Source: Branchiostoma belcheri
Taxonomy: Eukaryota > Chordata > Leptocardii > Amphioxiformes > Branchiostomatidae
Direction: 5' to 3'
DNA: 64,000 bases
Assembly (NCBI RefSeq): GCF_001625305.1
Contig: NW_017802547.1
Coordinates: 1,006,981-1,070,980 of the forward strand
A program made the position numbers and the translations under genes. Positions 40,780 to 52,663 of the stretch are shown here, piece after piece. The first letter of the stretch is position 1. Every line of letters begins with the position of its first letter. Under the pieces are notes generated by a model that was not told the origin of the DNA, did no database searches, and saw only the letters and a list, made by a program, of their open reading frames with translations.

Positions 40780-42080
40780 CCAGAATACAGCATTCAACAG
40801 CTAACAAAAACTCCGCCTGATGCCGAGGCTATCACTGACTGATATCACTACAGACGTGCCCTAATAATTCCCCAAACTCTCTCCCAACTTTTAATTCAAT
40901 GTTTGACCTGGAAGTCGGCTGAACCTAGCCCCTAATTTGTCCCCTCAGAATCGCGAATGTAAACCTACAGCAAGCCGCAGATTAGAAGAACTAATTTGTC
41001 TATCAGGAGTTTTCAAATCAAACACTCTCTGTCGGCGCCAACTTCTGTCCTTAAAAATAGGTGTCTTGGTCTAATGCTATGCCTAAAATACGGTCTCAGA
41101 AACACGTATGTATTTATTTATTTCTGTGCAGTTTTCTATGTGCCCCTGGAAAAGTTACTAGACCCTTTTTGTAAAACGATGGAGGACAACAAAGTTGCAT
41201 CAGGAAGCTTGACTTCAGTACTAAAAGAGTCTCAGAAACATGTGGTGGCTACTAAAACTGTTCGTACATGTTTAGCTTTGTAATACTAAATGTAGGGATC
41301 TGGAGTTTTGGTCTAGCATTCAAGTAGCAAAATTAAGAACTCCATAGTTCCTAACTGAAGAGTTCACGGTACAGAAGTGACAGTAAAAACAGTGAACATA
41401 AGAGTGCAGTGAAAAAATCAGGAATTACAGTACTCTATTCTAGTCTCCCCTATCATGCTACCCTTTTGTATGAATGAATAGGCTGTTTATTCCAGTCAAT
41501 CGTCTATGTTATTTTGATGTCACTTTTGGGACTCGGTTGGAGCCAGACGAATTACAGATTCCTACATCCAACAAGTCAGAAATCTCTACGAGTTAGAGGA
41601 ACAGTTGTGTCATACAGACGTTTAGACTATGATTTGATCAAGGACATTATATCTTCTATATACATAAGTATTGCCCTTCTTTTAATCTATGATCTACAGT
41701 TGGTATGTTATCCTGTAGGCTTCAAAATTAAGTTTCTGTTTCTGTTTAGAACAATTCTCTGAGGCACAGTTGAAAGAACAGATTTACTGAAGTAAGGCCT
41801 TTGACTTTACAAAAACTACAAACAGGCTACTGAAATGTCGGAGTTGACAAAGAAATCCAGTATCCCTGTCACTGTTTTGGTTCGTTGGCAATGAGAAAAA
41901 TATGTCTAGTGCTGTTTTTTCTGTGTCTAGAATGGTTGTTATGCCAGGGACGGATTGGCTTGAGTTTTACTTTTGTTGATACAGGATTATTCTGTTCACT
42001 TCTGTATCATTGCGTAGGTTTTGTTTGGAATATGAAGTGTTTGTTGTCTCTTGTCAGTTTGTTTTCCTTCTAAGCCTGTT
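40780..42080. other. No gene recognised
   Basis: Unique AT-rich sequence. A reversed copy of the 42080 repeat module (TATTTATTTATTTCTGTGCAG) lies at about 41110. Confidence 0.4.
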
Positions 42081-42545
42081 TAGTGTTTACTAAACATATG
42101 GAAGTTGTGCATTTCCAGGGCCTCCCTCTAAAACAGTGAGTGTGCCACCCACCCTATTCAAGCAACATAGAAATAAATAAATACACCATTACATGTTTCT
42201 GAGACTGTTTTTGTCATTGAACTCAAGCTCATCCATGCAAGTTTGTTGTAAACAAAAGTACTAGTAACTTTTCCAGGGCCTCACTCACTGTAAGCAGTGC
42301 ACTATCACTGAACCAGCTATCCACACTAAACAATACAGAAATAAATAAATAAATAAACCGTTCTGACACTAATTTTGGCACAGAATTCAAGCTTTCTGAT
42401 GCAATTTTGTTGTTTTAAAAGGCACTAGTATCATGTCAAGGGTCTGACCATCATGCACCAGTAGTACATTATCACTGGAACAGCCCTGGCGTTGGAAAGA
42501 AGACAGAAATAAACATATACATATACTAGTAGCTGTTGTGAACAG
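42080..42545. repeat. Diverged tandem repeat, unit about 165 bp, three copies
   Basis: Each unit has a (T/A)CCAGGGCCT-like start, a TATCACTG(A/G)A segment, AGAAATAAATAAA and AAAGGCACTAGTA. Confidence 0.78.
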
Positions 42546-42679
42546 AGATAGGTAGCATGATAGGGTAGACTAGAGTAGAGTCATTGGCCAGTTAGAGACT
42601 GTGCAATTCTTCATTTTGTTATTTCTATGATTAGCAAATGCCCCTATATTTAGTGCTGCAAAACTAAACACATGAGAAC

Positions 42680-42805
42680 AGTTTTCGTAGCCACCATAGT
42701 TGCTGTGAACAGAGACAGTTCAAGTAGTGAGCGAAATCTTTCATCTCACACACGAAGCACTACATAATGACAGCTTACTGTATATGGTCTATATTGAGCT
42801 CAGAT
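42680..42805. repeat. Inverted repeat arm (partner 43595-43720)
   Basis: TACATAATGACAGCTTACTG and CACACACGAAG occur in both in inverse orientation, but with the two halves in swapped order, as if cut from a tandem array at different phases. Confidence 0.8.
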
Positions 42806-43070
42806 AAAGTCTTAATTCTAGAGACTTTCACTCCCTAGCTGGTTTTGAGTTGAGGTTCTGCTACACTTCAATTTTACTGTCAACTTTGCTTGTTTTAGTT
42901 TTGCTACATCCAGTATTTCTCTCTCAAAAATTGCGATTTACTTCTGTAACATTTTGCATCAGTTCATACTGTAATCATAGGCCAATTTAAGATTAAAAAC
43001 GAACGAATAGTTCCCCATAACTCAGTGGTTTGTGGCTTTGTGTTCTCTAGTAAACCTCCAGTCCCTGACC

Positions 43071-43247
43071 TATCCTCTACCAGGCACCGCGGATCGCTGG
43101 AAAAATAGTAGAAATTGGCCGAAATAAAGGGATAGTATACCAGAGAAGATCCCGGGCCATAGAAGATCCCATTCTCTGGTATAGTATGCCTTTATTTCGC
43201 CAATTTCTACTATTTTTCCAGCGATCCGCGGTGCCTGGTAGAGACTA
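43071..43247. mobile_element. Foldback family B element, complete, 9-bp TSD
   Basis: 177 bp. Flanks TCCCTGACC at 43062-43070 and 43248-43256, identical. Confidence 0.96.
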
Positions 43248-43594
43248 TCCCTGACCTGCAGTTTTTACTGTGAGAAAAGTTGTGTGACGCCTCGGGCTGA
43301 AGCTATCAATTTCAGATAAAACCGCAAGTTTCTAGTCTTTAGGTATGCGAACTTCGCTAAACGTTTCAACAGACATAAAGGACTAAAAATCACTCTAACT
43401 ACTAGTCTACTAATACTGGGATAAAAAAACACACAAACAAACAAACACATCGTACAAAACGTTATAGGTGCATCACTTTACAACGAGCTGAGTTATGAGA
43501 TTTTAGAGTCAACGTCTTTAAACTTTATGAGTGTGAAAATCGTTAAAAACACGGCCGGCTGCCACACGTGCTTTCTGTAGAGTTCACTTCGTGT

Positions 43595-43720
43595 GTGAGG
43601 TGAAACAATGTCGATCGCTACTTGGACTGACTGTCTCTTTTCTCAGCAGCTATGGTGGCTTCTTTATCTGAGCTCATAATAGACCATATACAGTAAGCTG
43701 TCATTATGTAGCGAACAGTT
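43595..43720. repeat. Inverted repeat arm (partner 42680-42805)
   Basis: See partner entry. Confidence 0.8.
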
Positions 43721-43724
43721 CACA

Positions 43725-44510
43725 AGTTGATACAATAATAACCGGCTGCAACATTTGAGCAAAAGTTACAGTTAGCAGATTTGGCCACAAAATTACAGAT
43801 TTGTAAGAATGCGACATTGAGTTTGTATAATTTGGAACATGAACAAAACTGATAGATAGAAAGTACTCTACAATATTTTTTTTATAGGTCTGATTTTTTT
43901 GTTTCCGATATTTTGCCAGTTGAATTTTGCCTCTAGCATTCCCCCAGGTACTGACTCTGTATATATCACATCTTCCACTGTTTCCTGTCAACATGTGGCA
44001 AATTATCACCTGTTAAACTTGCTACAAACTTGCTACAAGCAATCCGTCACAATGTTACAATAGAAGAAGAAGATATATTGACATAATAAACAAATGATAC
44101 AGTGACTCTCGCTTAAGGCCAACTACAAATAACAAAATAGAATTTTTAGAAATGTAATCCTACTTTCCAGAAGTGTGTCTGTAATGACCTTTTATAATCT
44201 GGTGGGACTAGTCTTGGTTTCAGTATCATTGACAAAGCTATCATTTATGTATTTACTTATTATTTGTGCATTGTGAGAGTGGTCACACGATATTTTGATT
44301 TATTTATCCATTCCTTTCATTCTGACACCTGGCCCATACAGAGAAAGAAGAAGAATACACAAAACACTAACGATATAACGTACGGCATAACCAAACTTTG
44401 TGGTATCGAGTCTCGAAATCTGTAGAAAATTGATTGTTTCAATGCAAGGTATCAAGAAATTAGAAAATCACAGCGAGTCCTGAACAACTAGAAATACAAA
44501 ATTATTCTAA
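43725..44510. other. No gene recognised
   Basis: AT-rich unique sequence. Confidence 0.35.
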
Positions 44511-44514
44511 TGAA

Positions 44515-44745
44515 AGCCCGTGAGTCGCGAATTGGATCTTCTATGGCCCTGGATCTTCTCTGGTATACTATCCCCTTATTACGGCCAATTTCTACTATTT
44601 TTCCAGCGATCCGCGGTGCCTGGTAGAGGCTAGTCGTGGCTCTTCCTCCCCTTGTTGTGACAGACCGTCTCTTCTCCCCCCGGGTTTCGGAGTAATAAAT
44701 CTGACCCTGTTTAACTGCCTGACACTTGTGTGTGCAGAGCAAGTA
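44515..44745. repeat. Segmental duplicate with family B right half (partner 45300-45505)
   Basis: Family B right half (TTGGATCTTC ... GGTAGAGGCTA) followed by CCCCTTGTTGTGACAGACCG, GGGTTTCGGAGTAATAAATC and CTGCCTGACACTTGTGTGTG; the same order is found at 45300-45505. Confidence 0.88.
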
Positions 44746-44809
44746 CATGTACGATCTTCCACCATCAACCTCTGCTTGGAGAGTACAAGTTTGCAACCAA
44801 ATCACAGTG

Positions 44810-45210
44810 AGGCCATGTTGATTTGATTATATGGATGACATCCCCGCGCGCATCAATTTTCGGCCGTTTCCAAAAAAAAAAGTTTTCAACCATGCTGCAA
44901 ATCGTACAAAACAGTTGCAAAATTAGCAAATATATACCGTAAGTTGACAAAAAAAATATTTAAAAACGATACCAGTGTCGTAAAATGCCAAAATCAAAAC
45001 GAAAAAGACGAAAATGTAAAGAAATGAATTTGAAGAGTAAATTATTCGCCATACCACACCCCGTGTCATTTGTTCAACCTTCATGACCACGTAGATTTCA
45101 TAATGAAAGCAACTTTTTTTTTTTTGCCAAACTTTTTTTTTATTCGCACGCTCGCATCAGTTTTGGGGTTCCCAGAGGATGTCATCCATATAATCAAATC
45201 AACATGGCCT
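44810..45210. mobile_element. TIR element with 33-bp inverted repeats
   Basis: Ends GGCCATGTTGATTTGATTAT...GATGACATCC and the exact inverse at 45178-45210. 401 bp, poly-A/T rich inside, no transposase. TGA flanks both ends (possible 3-bp target duplication). Confidence 0.9.
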
Positions 45211-45299
45211 GAACTCTCCCAGTGAAAAAAATCCCGTCCTAGCTCCTTCCCGAGTTGTGACACGCGTCTCATCCAAGTCTGTAAAATCTTTTTACAATC

Positions 45300-45505
45300 G
45301 GGTGGTGTCGCAAATTGGATCTTCTCTGGTATACTATCCGTTTATTTTGGCCAATTTCTACTATTTTTCAGCGATCCGCGGTGCCTGGTAGAGGCTATCG
45401 TCGTAGCTCCTCTTCCCCTTGTTGTGACAGACCGTCTGATCTCCCCCCGGGTTTCGGAGTAATAAATCTGACCCTGTTTAACTGCCTGACACTTGTGTGT
45501 TTGGA
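45300..45505. repeat. Segmental duplicate (partner 44515-44745)
   Basis: See partner; the TIR element lies between the two. Confidence 0.88.
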
Positions 45506-45621
45506 GCCGATGATTACCAGTGAACACGGGGTCAGACCGGCTCGTCATAAACACACGGTTGGGACGGACGGACGGGCAGCGCATCACAAGTACGGGATAG
45601 CCTCCGTAGCAGGCTTTTCTA

Positions 45622-45831
45622 TAGCCTCTAGCAGGCTTCGGGAGGCGGCTTGAAAGAGTAGAAATCGGCCAAATAGAGAGATAAGCATGCCAAGGGAGTT
45701 TGTCTGTTGTGAGAACAGTTCGCCGCACCCCAAACTGTTCTCTCAACGGACAAACTCCCCCGGCATGCTTATCTCTCTTTTTGGCCGATTTCTACTCTTC
45801 CTAGCCGCTTCCCGAAGCCTGGTAGAGGCTA
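45622..45831. mobile_element. Foldback family A element, complete
   Basis: TAGCCTCTAGCAGGCTTCGG to CTGGTAGAGGCTA, with the inner AACTGTTCTC palindrome. It directly follows a 20-bp fragment of a family C end. No clear target duplication. Confidence 0.93.
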
Positions 45832-46030
45832 GTGATATCTAGTCCGTGTGTTTTGAGCAAGGTGAAGGAGGTGTTAGTTTATCATGTCCGTGTCACTGTC
45901 ACACGGTCCAGCGGGACACCGGCGTGTCACACCTTCTGTGCGACTGTCACCCTCACACTAACACGACAAACACACCGCACAGACGACACAGACGACATGT
46001 CAACCTCGTCCTTCCCCTCTGCTAATTCCG

Positions 46031-46340
46031 TAGCCTCTACCAGGCTTCTCCCCGGCATGTTATCTCTCTATTTGGCCGGTCTAGTCTCTACCAGGCTTGG
46101 AGAGGCGGCTGGAAAGAGTGGAATCGACCAAATAGAGAAATAAGCAAGTCAAGTCAAGTCAAGTTTATTGCGCAACAATTGCATTTGATACAGTGTACGG
46201 CAAAGCATGTAAGCATACCAAAGAGTATATCTCTCTATTTGGCCGATTTCTACTCTTTCCAGGCGCCTCCCCAAGCCTGGTATAGAGGCTAGCCAATGTC
46301 TACTCTTATTGACCACCTCCTGAAGCCTGGTAGAGGCTAG
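46031..46340. mobile_element. Composite of foldback family A pieces with a nested fragment
   Basis: Left arms at 46031 and 46083, right arms ending near 46291 and 46340. Between them is (CAAGT)n followed by TTTATTGCGCAACAATTGCA, probably the 3' end of another retroelement. Confidence 0.75.
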
Positions 46341-46450
46341 CAATGATGCAGGTCGCGCGGAAATCTGCCGACTGACTTCAGTGGAACACCGCTGGGTGAT
46401 CCATCAACATGCTGCTACCAGACCTGACAGCCGTGCAGATGTTAGTTAAC

Positions 46451-46625
46451 GGGGTGAGACCGGGGCGTGTGCCCGGGGTCGGCGGGCAGGGGTGGAGCCT
46501 TCACCCGAGGAGACATCGAGCAGAGGCCGGTGGTGGGTAACGGGGTGAGACCGGGGCGAGCGACCGGGCCCGGCGGGCAGGGGCGGACCCCTCACCCGCG
46601 GAGACTCCGAGCAGAGGCCGGTGAA
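46451..46625. repeat. GC-rich tandem duplication, unit about 88 bp
   Basis: GGGGTGAGACCGGGGCG ... GAGCAGAGGCCGGTG present twice. Confidence 0.9.
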
Positions 46626-46639
46626 AAGGTTTACGGGCT

Positions 46640-47420
46640 CGACACGCCGCTCAGATATGGTTCACTTCACGACGAAAAAATGCCACTGTCTGAATTTGTT
46701 CTGAATTTCTGAATTAAAGACGATCAATGCTCTTACAAGGTAGGTACAGGTCATGTATAGAGCAGATGTAACATTTTACAGTGATAGTAAAACACGGTTA
46801 TAACATAAGGTATGAATGAAAGATCTTTCTTTGTTGTATATTTATGCTAGCTCTTACAAGCTAGACCTAAGTACAGGTCATGTTGATAAAATAGTTCTAC
46901 GTACAATTACGATTTGGCTAAATACCGGACTCAAAATACAATTTCACTCCTCCTTTCTATACTACGAACTGTTTGTGTTTCCATACTAGAATATACTAGT
47001 ATGCAGCCGGCTCAGAGCAAACTGAAGACCAGTCAAGAGGCAGAGGAGTAGTTTTTTATCCATGATTACAGACTTGTGTGTTTACGTGGGGTCGTGAGGG
47101 CTATTTTTAGCTCCGACGATATTCATGAGTTTACTTTCCAGAGAAGGACTTGGGAACAACTGTACAGTGTACATTGTGGTTGGGGCTGCTTTCTGACTGG
47201 ATTGAATTGTAACGAAAATGTTATAATAGTTTTTGTTAGACTGTTCTTTCTTTTTTATATAATTAGACGGAATACGAGTAGATTTGGCGGTCTTTGGTGT
47301 AGAAATCAGAGGTTGTTTCGACACGATTCGTGTGTCTTGTCTTGCCTCTACCGGGTGAGGCAAACCATGGAGGATTTTTAACCTCCTTTAGTAAAGTTAA
47401 AACTGTACTTTATAGTAGAC
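46640..47420. other. No gene recognised
   Basis: AT-rich unique sequence. Confidence 0.35.
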
Positions 47421-47427
47421 CAGCTTC

Positions 47428-47501
47428 CCCGGCATGTTATCTCTCTGTATTTGGCCAATTTCTACTCTTCCCAGCCGCCTCCAGAAGCCTGGTACAGGCT
47501 A
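47428..47501. mobile_element. Foldback family A right-arm fragment
   Basis: CCCCGGCATGTTATCTCTCT to GCCTGGTACAGGCTA. Confidence 0.8.
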
Positions 47502-47568
47502 AGTTGACTCCGCCAAGTTTTAATAGCATCCCGATTTCTCTGTTTTGTTGTTGGTTGTTGCTTTATCT

Positions 47569-47756
47569 TACTCTCCAAGCAGAGGTTTGGGTTTGGGGGT
47601 ATTTTTAGCGTGTTTTTTAGGCTTTTTTTATCGGGGTTTCTCTTTTGCACTGGGTTTGGTGGGAAAAAAATTCAGTGCAGAAGAGAAACCCCGATAAAAG
47701 AAGCCTAAAAACATGCTAAAAATAACCCCAAACCCAAACCTCTGCTTGGAGAATAC
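47569..47756. mobile_element. Foldback family D element, complete
   Basis: TACTCTCCAAGCAGAGGTTT to CTCTGCTTGGAGAATA, arms about 85 bp. The best full-length family D copy; no clear target duplication. Confidence 0.93.
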
Positions 47757-47983
47757 TGTTTTTTTTTGTTGGAACAGGGCTTTATCTCTCGCTGCGTCAC
47801 TTTTCACCCACGATTTCACCCGAATAAAGCGGCCGGTTTCACCCGAATAACACCCCGGATCCCGGCCCAGTTCCTGCCCGCTCCTGTGTGGATAATTGCG
47901 GTATCGGTGCGCCCGCCAGCTGCCGCCGGTTAGACGTGAAAACTACACCGGGCAGGGCTGTTCGGGGTTACCCGAGCGGAAGT

Positions 47984-48110
47984 AGTCTCCACCAGACTCT
48001 TTTGCAGGGTGAATAGATAGTAGAAATCGGCCTAAAAATGTAGCTGGCCAGGGGAGTTGGCCGGCCGTACTTTCGTTAAATATCGTCCCAACAGACCCAA
48101 CATCAGCCTT
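47984..48110. mobile_element. Foldback family F, left arm
   Basis: TAGTCTCCACCAGACTCTTT to TAGCTGGCCAGGGGAGTTGG. Confidence 0.75.
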
Positions 48111-48116
48111 GAGAGC

Positions 48117-48320
48117 TAGCCTCCACCACTGAGGCCTTTCTACGGGAATACGGATCGTAGAATTCGGCAAAAAAAGAGAGTAAAATTGGCCAAGGAAGTC
48201 CGGCCGCGGGGAGGTAGTTTCTTTCCCTCCGAAGCGGCCAGTCAAACCTACAAGGCGGCCAAACTCCCCTGGTAAATATTCTCCTATATATGGCCAGCGT
48301 AGTTAGTCTGGTAGAGACTA
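48117..48320. mobile_element. Foldback family E element, complete, reverse orientation
   Basis: TAGCCTCCACCACTGAGGCC to GTTAGTCTGGTAGAGACTA; matches the 40559 copy reversed. Confidence 0.92.
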
Positions 48321-48359
48321 TTTTCCGATAGCCTAAAGGCCTGTTAGAGGCTACTGGTT

Positions 48360-49290
48360 CCGTCTGACGTGTGTTTGTTTTGATCGTTAAATCCGTCTGC
48401 CCACCAACAATCCGGATAATCCGAACTATAAAACGGATAATCCGGACTATAATAAGTATAAAACCTTCAACACTTCAACAATCCGGCCATAATCGGCTTC
48501 CGCGCACGCGCCACAACATGGATTAACCCAGTCTGGAACATGTCAGGAGGGGGAGGGGTGACAGGGGTGTTTCTTCTAAGAAATAAATAAGCAAACAAAC
48601 AAAAAAACAATGATGCAACATGATAGACAAAGCCCCAGCTGTCAGGTTCCACAACGTTCCGTCGATCAAAACAAAGATGATCCTACTAAAGACCGGATTT
48701 ACTCATTTTAGTCTGGAAAATGTCACTGACTCACTGAGGGAGATAAACGTTTTCTCCTCTGTTGTCCAGGTATTCATTAATTCGTTCATTAGTTTATTTA
48801 TTCATTCATTTATTAATCTAAATGATTTAAGTTGTAAGCTTGTTATTCAAATCATGTATCACCACGTTGTGGACACCAGGCCGACTGAAGTGTGGACTCC
48901 ATAACAAACTGTTCGTACAGAACAGGACAGCAAGTTTCACCGACTGATTGCCGACAGGAGGTTTAAGGTACTGTACAGTGAATCTTTCTATTTTTACCAG
49001 ACATCGGCCAAAATAGTGGGGTATTTTTATCAGAGGACTTGGCAGGTCTATGGAGTACAAATTCGTCAACAATCGACTGTAACTTGTGGTTAATATAAAT
49101 GATTGGCTAACTCCTTTTGCAAATTGATCGAGATATTCGGCTGTTTTCCACTATTTCTGCAGCAACACATGAAGTCTAGTAGCGACTAGAAGTCTCTATC
49201 AAGGACTCTATATTTATATATAATGTCGTTGTCTCTACCAGCTCTGAGTATATATTGCATATCTACTGTTTATCCAACGTTATTAGATTT
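48360..49290. other. No gene recognised
   Basis: Unique sequence with a short ATTC-rich stretch at about 48770-48825. Confidence 0.35.
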
Positions 49291-49302
49291 AGTAGAGATA
49301 GT

Positions 49303-50055
49303 AGGTTCGATAAGTATAGAGTCCATTCCGCGTCACCGAGTGGGTTTTTTCTCCATGTTTCTAATACGTTTGAATTATTTAGAAGAAAAGAATACCCCAG
49401 TAACAAAAGTTCTAAATTTTTCAAAAATTTGAAAATGAAAATTTGAATATATTTGAATTCATTTATATATTTCTGAAACATTTTGAATGTGACTGTACAA
49501 AGATCTCTTTCTTTAGAATAAATTTGAACTACCCATGTGTTTCTTTCACAATTCGAAATATTTAGAACTATTTCAAACAAATAACCAAATGGTAGATGTG
49601 GGTAATAGCCCCCATAAAAGTAGGTGCTAATCCTACTCTTCTGTCTTCCTCTGTATATTTTTAGATTTCACTGCTGGACACTGGTGGCTCTTTTGTTGTA
49701 AGGCATCAATGCCTGACACCCAGGCAGTCTGCCCTGTACTTCACAGGGATGTGTGAATTACTTCCTTCCCATCCCACTGACCTATTTACAAAATGTTAGA
49801 AATAATTCGAAATAATGGTAAAAAATGGTAGAGTGCTGTTAGAAATATTTAGAAACTATTGGAAATGTCATAATCCACATCAGGAATATTTCAAACGCTT
49901 TAGAAAACCAGGGAATTATTTAGAATATTGACAAGATGTTCAAAATATTTCCAAATTATGAAATTTCTTAGACAAACAATTACAAAGAATTCAAAACATT
50001 TCTAAATAATGACAATAACAACCCACTCGGTGACGCGGAATTGACTCTATCGTAC
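49303..50055. mobile_element. TIR element of about 750 bp, AT-rich
   Basis: Left end CGATAAGTATAGAGTCCATT ... CCGAGTGGGTT and right end AACCCACTCGGTGACGCGGA ... GACTCTATCG are inverse copies of about 33 bp. The interior has recurrent GAAATATTTAGAA-type modules and no transposase. Confidence 0.85.
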
Positions 50056-50199
50056 ACGTAGAACTTCATGTTAGCAAATAGTCTTATATCACCATATTTT
50101 TTTTCTTGTCAATGTCTGTTTGCAATTTACCCTCGGGCATGAATTTGCAATAAACAATAAATATAAAGGAGCTTCAAATTCTTGCTCTGTAGTCTTCAA

Positions 50200-50281
50200 A
50201 CTGCATTCCCCTAGAATACTGTCTGTCTATTTGGACAATTTCTACTCATTTCAGCCACCTCTGAAGCCTGGTAGAGGCTAG
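50200..50281. mobile_element. Foldback family A-like right arm, diverged
   Basis: TATTTGGACAATTTCTACTC ... GAAGCCTGGTAGAGGCTA. Confidence 0.7.
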
Positions 50282-50802
50282 GCAGTCACAACTTTCCAAG
50301 CTAAGTTAGGTCTGTTTTCTGACGATTTTTACCACCCAAACATCTGCTTGGAGTTCGGCTGTCACCCGGTAGTAAATCATGCTGTAAGTGGGGTCAAAAG
50401 TCAGGTCACGAGAGGTCAGGAGAGGTCACACGTGCTGTCAAAACTGTCAACAACAAAACAAAACACAACAAACACACTTCTGTTCTAGTCTTCATGGAAC
50501 AAGTAAGTTATTTAAGTATTGCAAAGACTAGAGTTAATCGAAAATTTGGATAGATTCTAAGTCCAATTTCTTATGTTTCTAAATGGCAGTTCAAACCTGA
50601 TTCATACATGTCATAATGACTGTAAATCATTGTGTGAGACTTACATGTAAGATTCCCTTCTGAGATTTCTGTGACGTCTGTTTCTTTAATATCGTCAGAC
50701 TTCTATAACATGTAAGATTTCTTTGACAGATTTCTATGACTTTTGTGTGATGTCTATAGCATATATATGATATTTCTTTGTGACATTTTTATGAGGTGTC
50801 TT

Positions 50803-50985
50803 CATAGTCTCCAAGCAGAGGTTTGGGTTTTGTCTTATTTTTGGCGTGTTTTTTGGCTTTTTTATCGGGCTTTCTTTTTCAGTACTAGTATCTTTTTTTT
50901 ACGCCAGGGTCTTCTTTTTTTGCACCGGTATCTTGGGCTGGGATAAAAAAAGAGGTTCCAGAAGAAAGCCCAAACCTGCACTACA
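50803..50985. mobile_element. Foldback family D, decayed
   Basis: TCTCCAAGCAGAGGTTTGGG left arm, then a degenerate middle and no matching right end. Confidence 0.75.
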
Positions 50986-51156
50986 ACTACGCAATAGAAG
51001 AACACACAAGAATGCCTCCGATGATGTTCTTATTGTTAAACGCGCAGATTAAGTTGTCAACAGAAATGAATGGCCCGGAGCAGTCCGGCTGTGTGACAGT
51101 GATTGTGATGGATGTTAGCGTAGATCTACAGATATTTGGCCTCCGGTGTTCAGCCA

Positions 51157-51342
51157 TAGTCTCTACCAGACTAACTACGCTGGCTATATACAGGAGAATA
51201 TTTGCTGGGGGAGTTTGGCCGCCTTGTGGCGACGGAGGGAAAGAAACTACCTCCCCGCGGCCGGACTCCCTTGGCCAATTTTACTCTCTTTGTTCTCGAA
51301 TTCTACTATCCGTATTCCCGTAGAAAGGCCTGGTGGAGGCTA
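51157..51342. mobile_element. Foldback family E element, complete, flanked by about 45-bp duplication
   Basis: TAGTCTCTACCAGACTAACT to GGTGGAGGCTA. The segment containing CTACAGATATTTGGCC.CCGGTGTTCAGCCA lies directly before (about 51115-51156) and after (about 51350-51397). Confidence 0.92.
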
Positions 51343-51375
51343 GGGAGATAGCATGTAGATCTAGACTACAGATAT

Positions 51376-52130
51376 TTGGCCACCGGTGTTCAGCCAGGCA
51401 ACAGCTTGGGTCCTTGAAGTCAGTCTCGCTAGCCTCTACCAGGCTTCGGGAGGCGGCTGGGAAGAGTAGATCCACTCAAATGTGACACTGTCTTTTGCCA
51501 CCCTAGGATCTGCTTGGAGATATGAGAGTTGACATCTCGGCTCCATTTCCCGTTGATTCTCCGTAAGTCTACTCGTGTTGCCTCCGGGTAGCACTAACAA
51601 TCTTCCCCACCAACATCTGCTTGGAGAGTAGCGGAAACTGTCTTCATGTATCTGTAGAGTTGACATCTCGGCTGTATTTTCCCGATGATTCCCCGTAAGT
51701 CTACCCGTGCTGCCTCCGGGCCGGGTTGTGCCCAGGCTATGAATAGAGAATGTCTGACCTGTCCGGTCCGGACCTGTCATGTCATGTCAGGGTCATCATA
51801 GTGTCGGACGGCAGAAACCCCAGAGATGTCAGAACAACTCACCGCCTGACAGGATCGCTGATAGCCTCGTACGCAGGCTTCGGTGTGTCAAACTGTACTC
51901 CAGTAGATCAACTCTCCCGGCATGTTACCAAACCTATTATAGCTCCCGAGTCCTACATCCTCTCCGCAAATAGAGGATGTAGGACTCGGGAGCTATAATA
52001 GGTTTGGTAACCAGGCTATGTTATCTCTCTATTTGGCCGATTTCTACTCTTCCCAGCCTCCTCCCGAAGCCTGGTAGAGGCTAGCGAGACTCCAAGATGT
52101 TGCCTGGCTGAACACCGGTGCTCCGGGCTT
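51376..52130. repeat. Large interrupted palindrome containing family A arms
   Basis: The left arm CACCGGTGTTCAGCCAGGCA ... TCTCGC + family A left arm is the inverse of the right arm ending 52083-52130. Inside are two direct TTGACATCTCGGCT modules (about 51527 and 51659) and the family G palindrome. Confidence 0.8.
51925..52018. mobile_element. Foldback family G: perfect 39-bp-arm palindrome
   Basis: TTACCAAACCTATTATAGCT ... ATCCTCT, loop CCGCAAAT, then the exact inverse to 52010, continuing CCAGGCTA on the right only. Its perfection implies recent origin or ongoing homogenisation. Confidence 0.92.
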
Positions 52131-52198
52131 GGTTGGCCCCGACATTACTCCTGTATCGATCCGGCTGCAAAGGTTACCGCTCGGCTGAACGGTTCCAT

Positions 52199-52486
52199 TC
52201 GTCACCCGGCCCGAGACTTCATTTTACACGGGTTGCAATATGTTACCATGAGCCGCGTCATTACACAAAGGTGATGGGCGATACTGTCAGCACTCTAGCC
52301 GCTAACAGGCTTCGCAGCAGACTGAACAGGTGCGTAGCCTCGTACCAGGCATGTTGGTGACGCTGTAGTCTCACACTATCACGCTCCATGCGTCACCCCG
52401 GCCCTAGACTTCATTTTACACGGGTTGCAATATGTTACCATGAGCCGCGTCATTACACAGGGTGATGGGCGATACTGTCAGCACGG
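52199..52486. repeat. Direct duplication, unit about 92 bp, 190 bp apart
   Basis: CTTCATTTTACACGGGTTGC ... GATGGGCGATACTGTCAGCA at about 52201-52293 and 52391-52485. Confidence 0.9.
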
Positions 52487-52663
52487 TAGCCTCTACCAGG
52501 CTCTTTGGGCTGCACAATTACGCAAGCTGGTGCGCACTACCAGCAGTTTAGTCTCCAACAGGCTTCCCTGAGGTTACACTTGTACAAGATGGTGAGCCTG
52601 ACGACAACGCATTTATCTCTCATCTCTAGACACCTGCTGCGGAGCCTGGTGCGAGGCTAAGCC

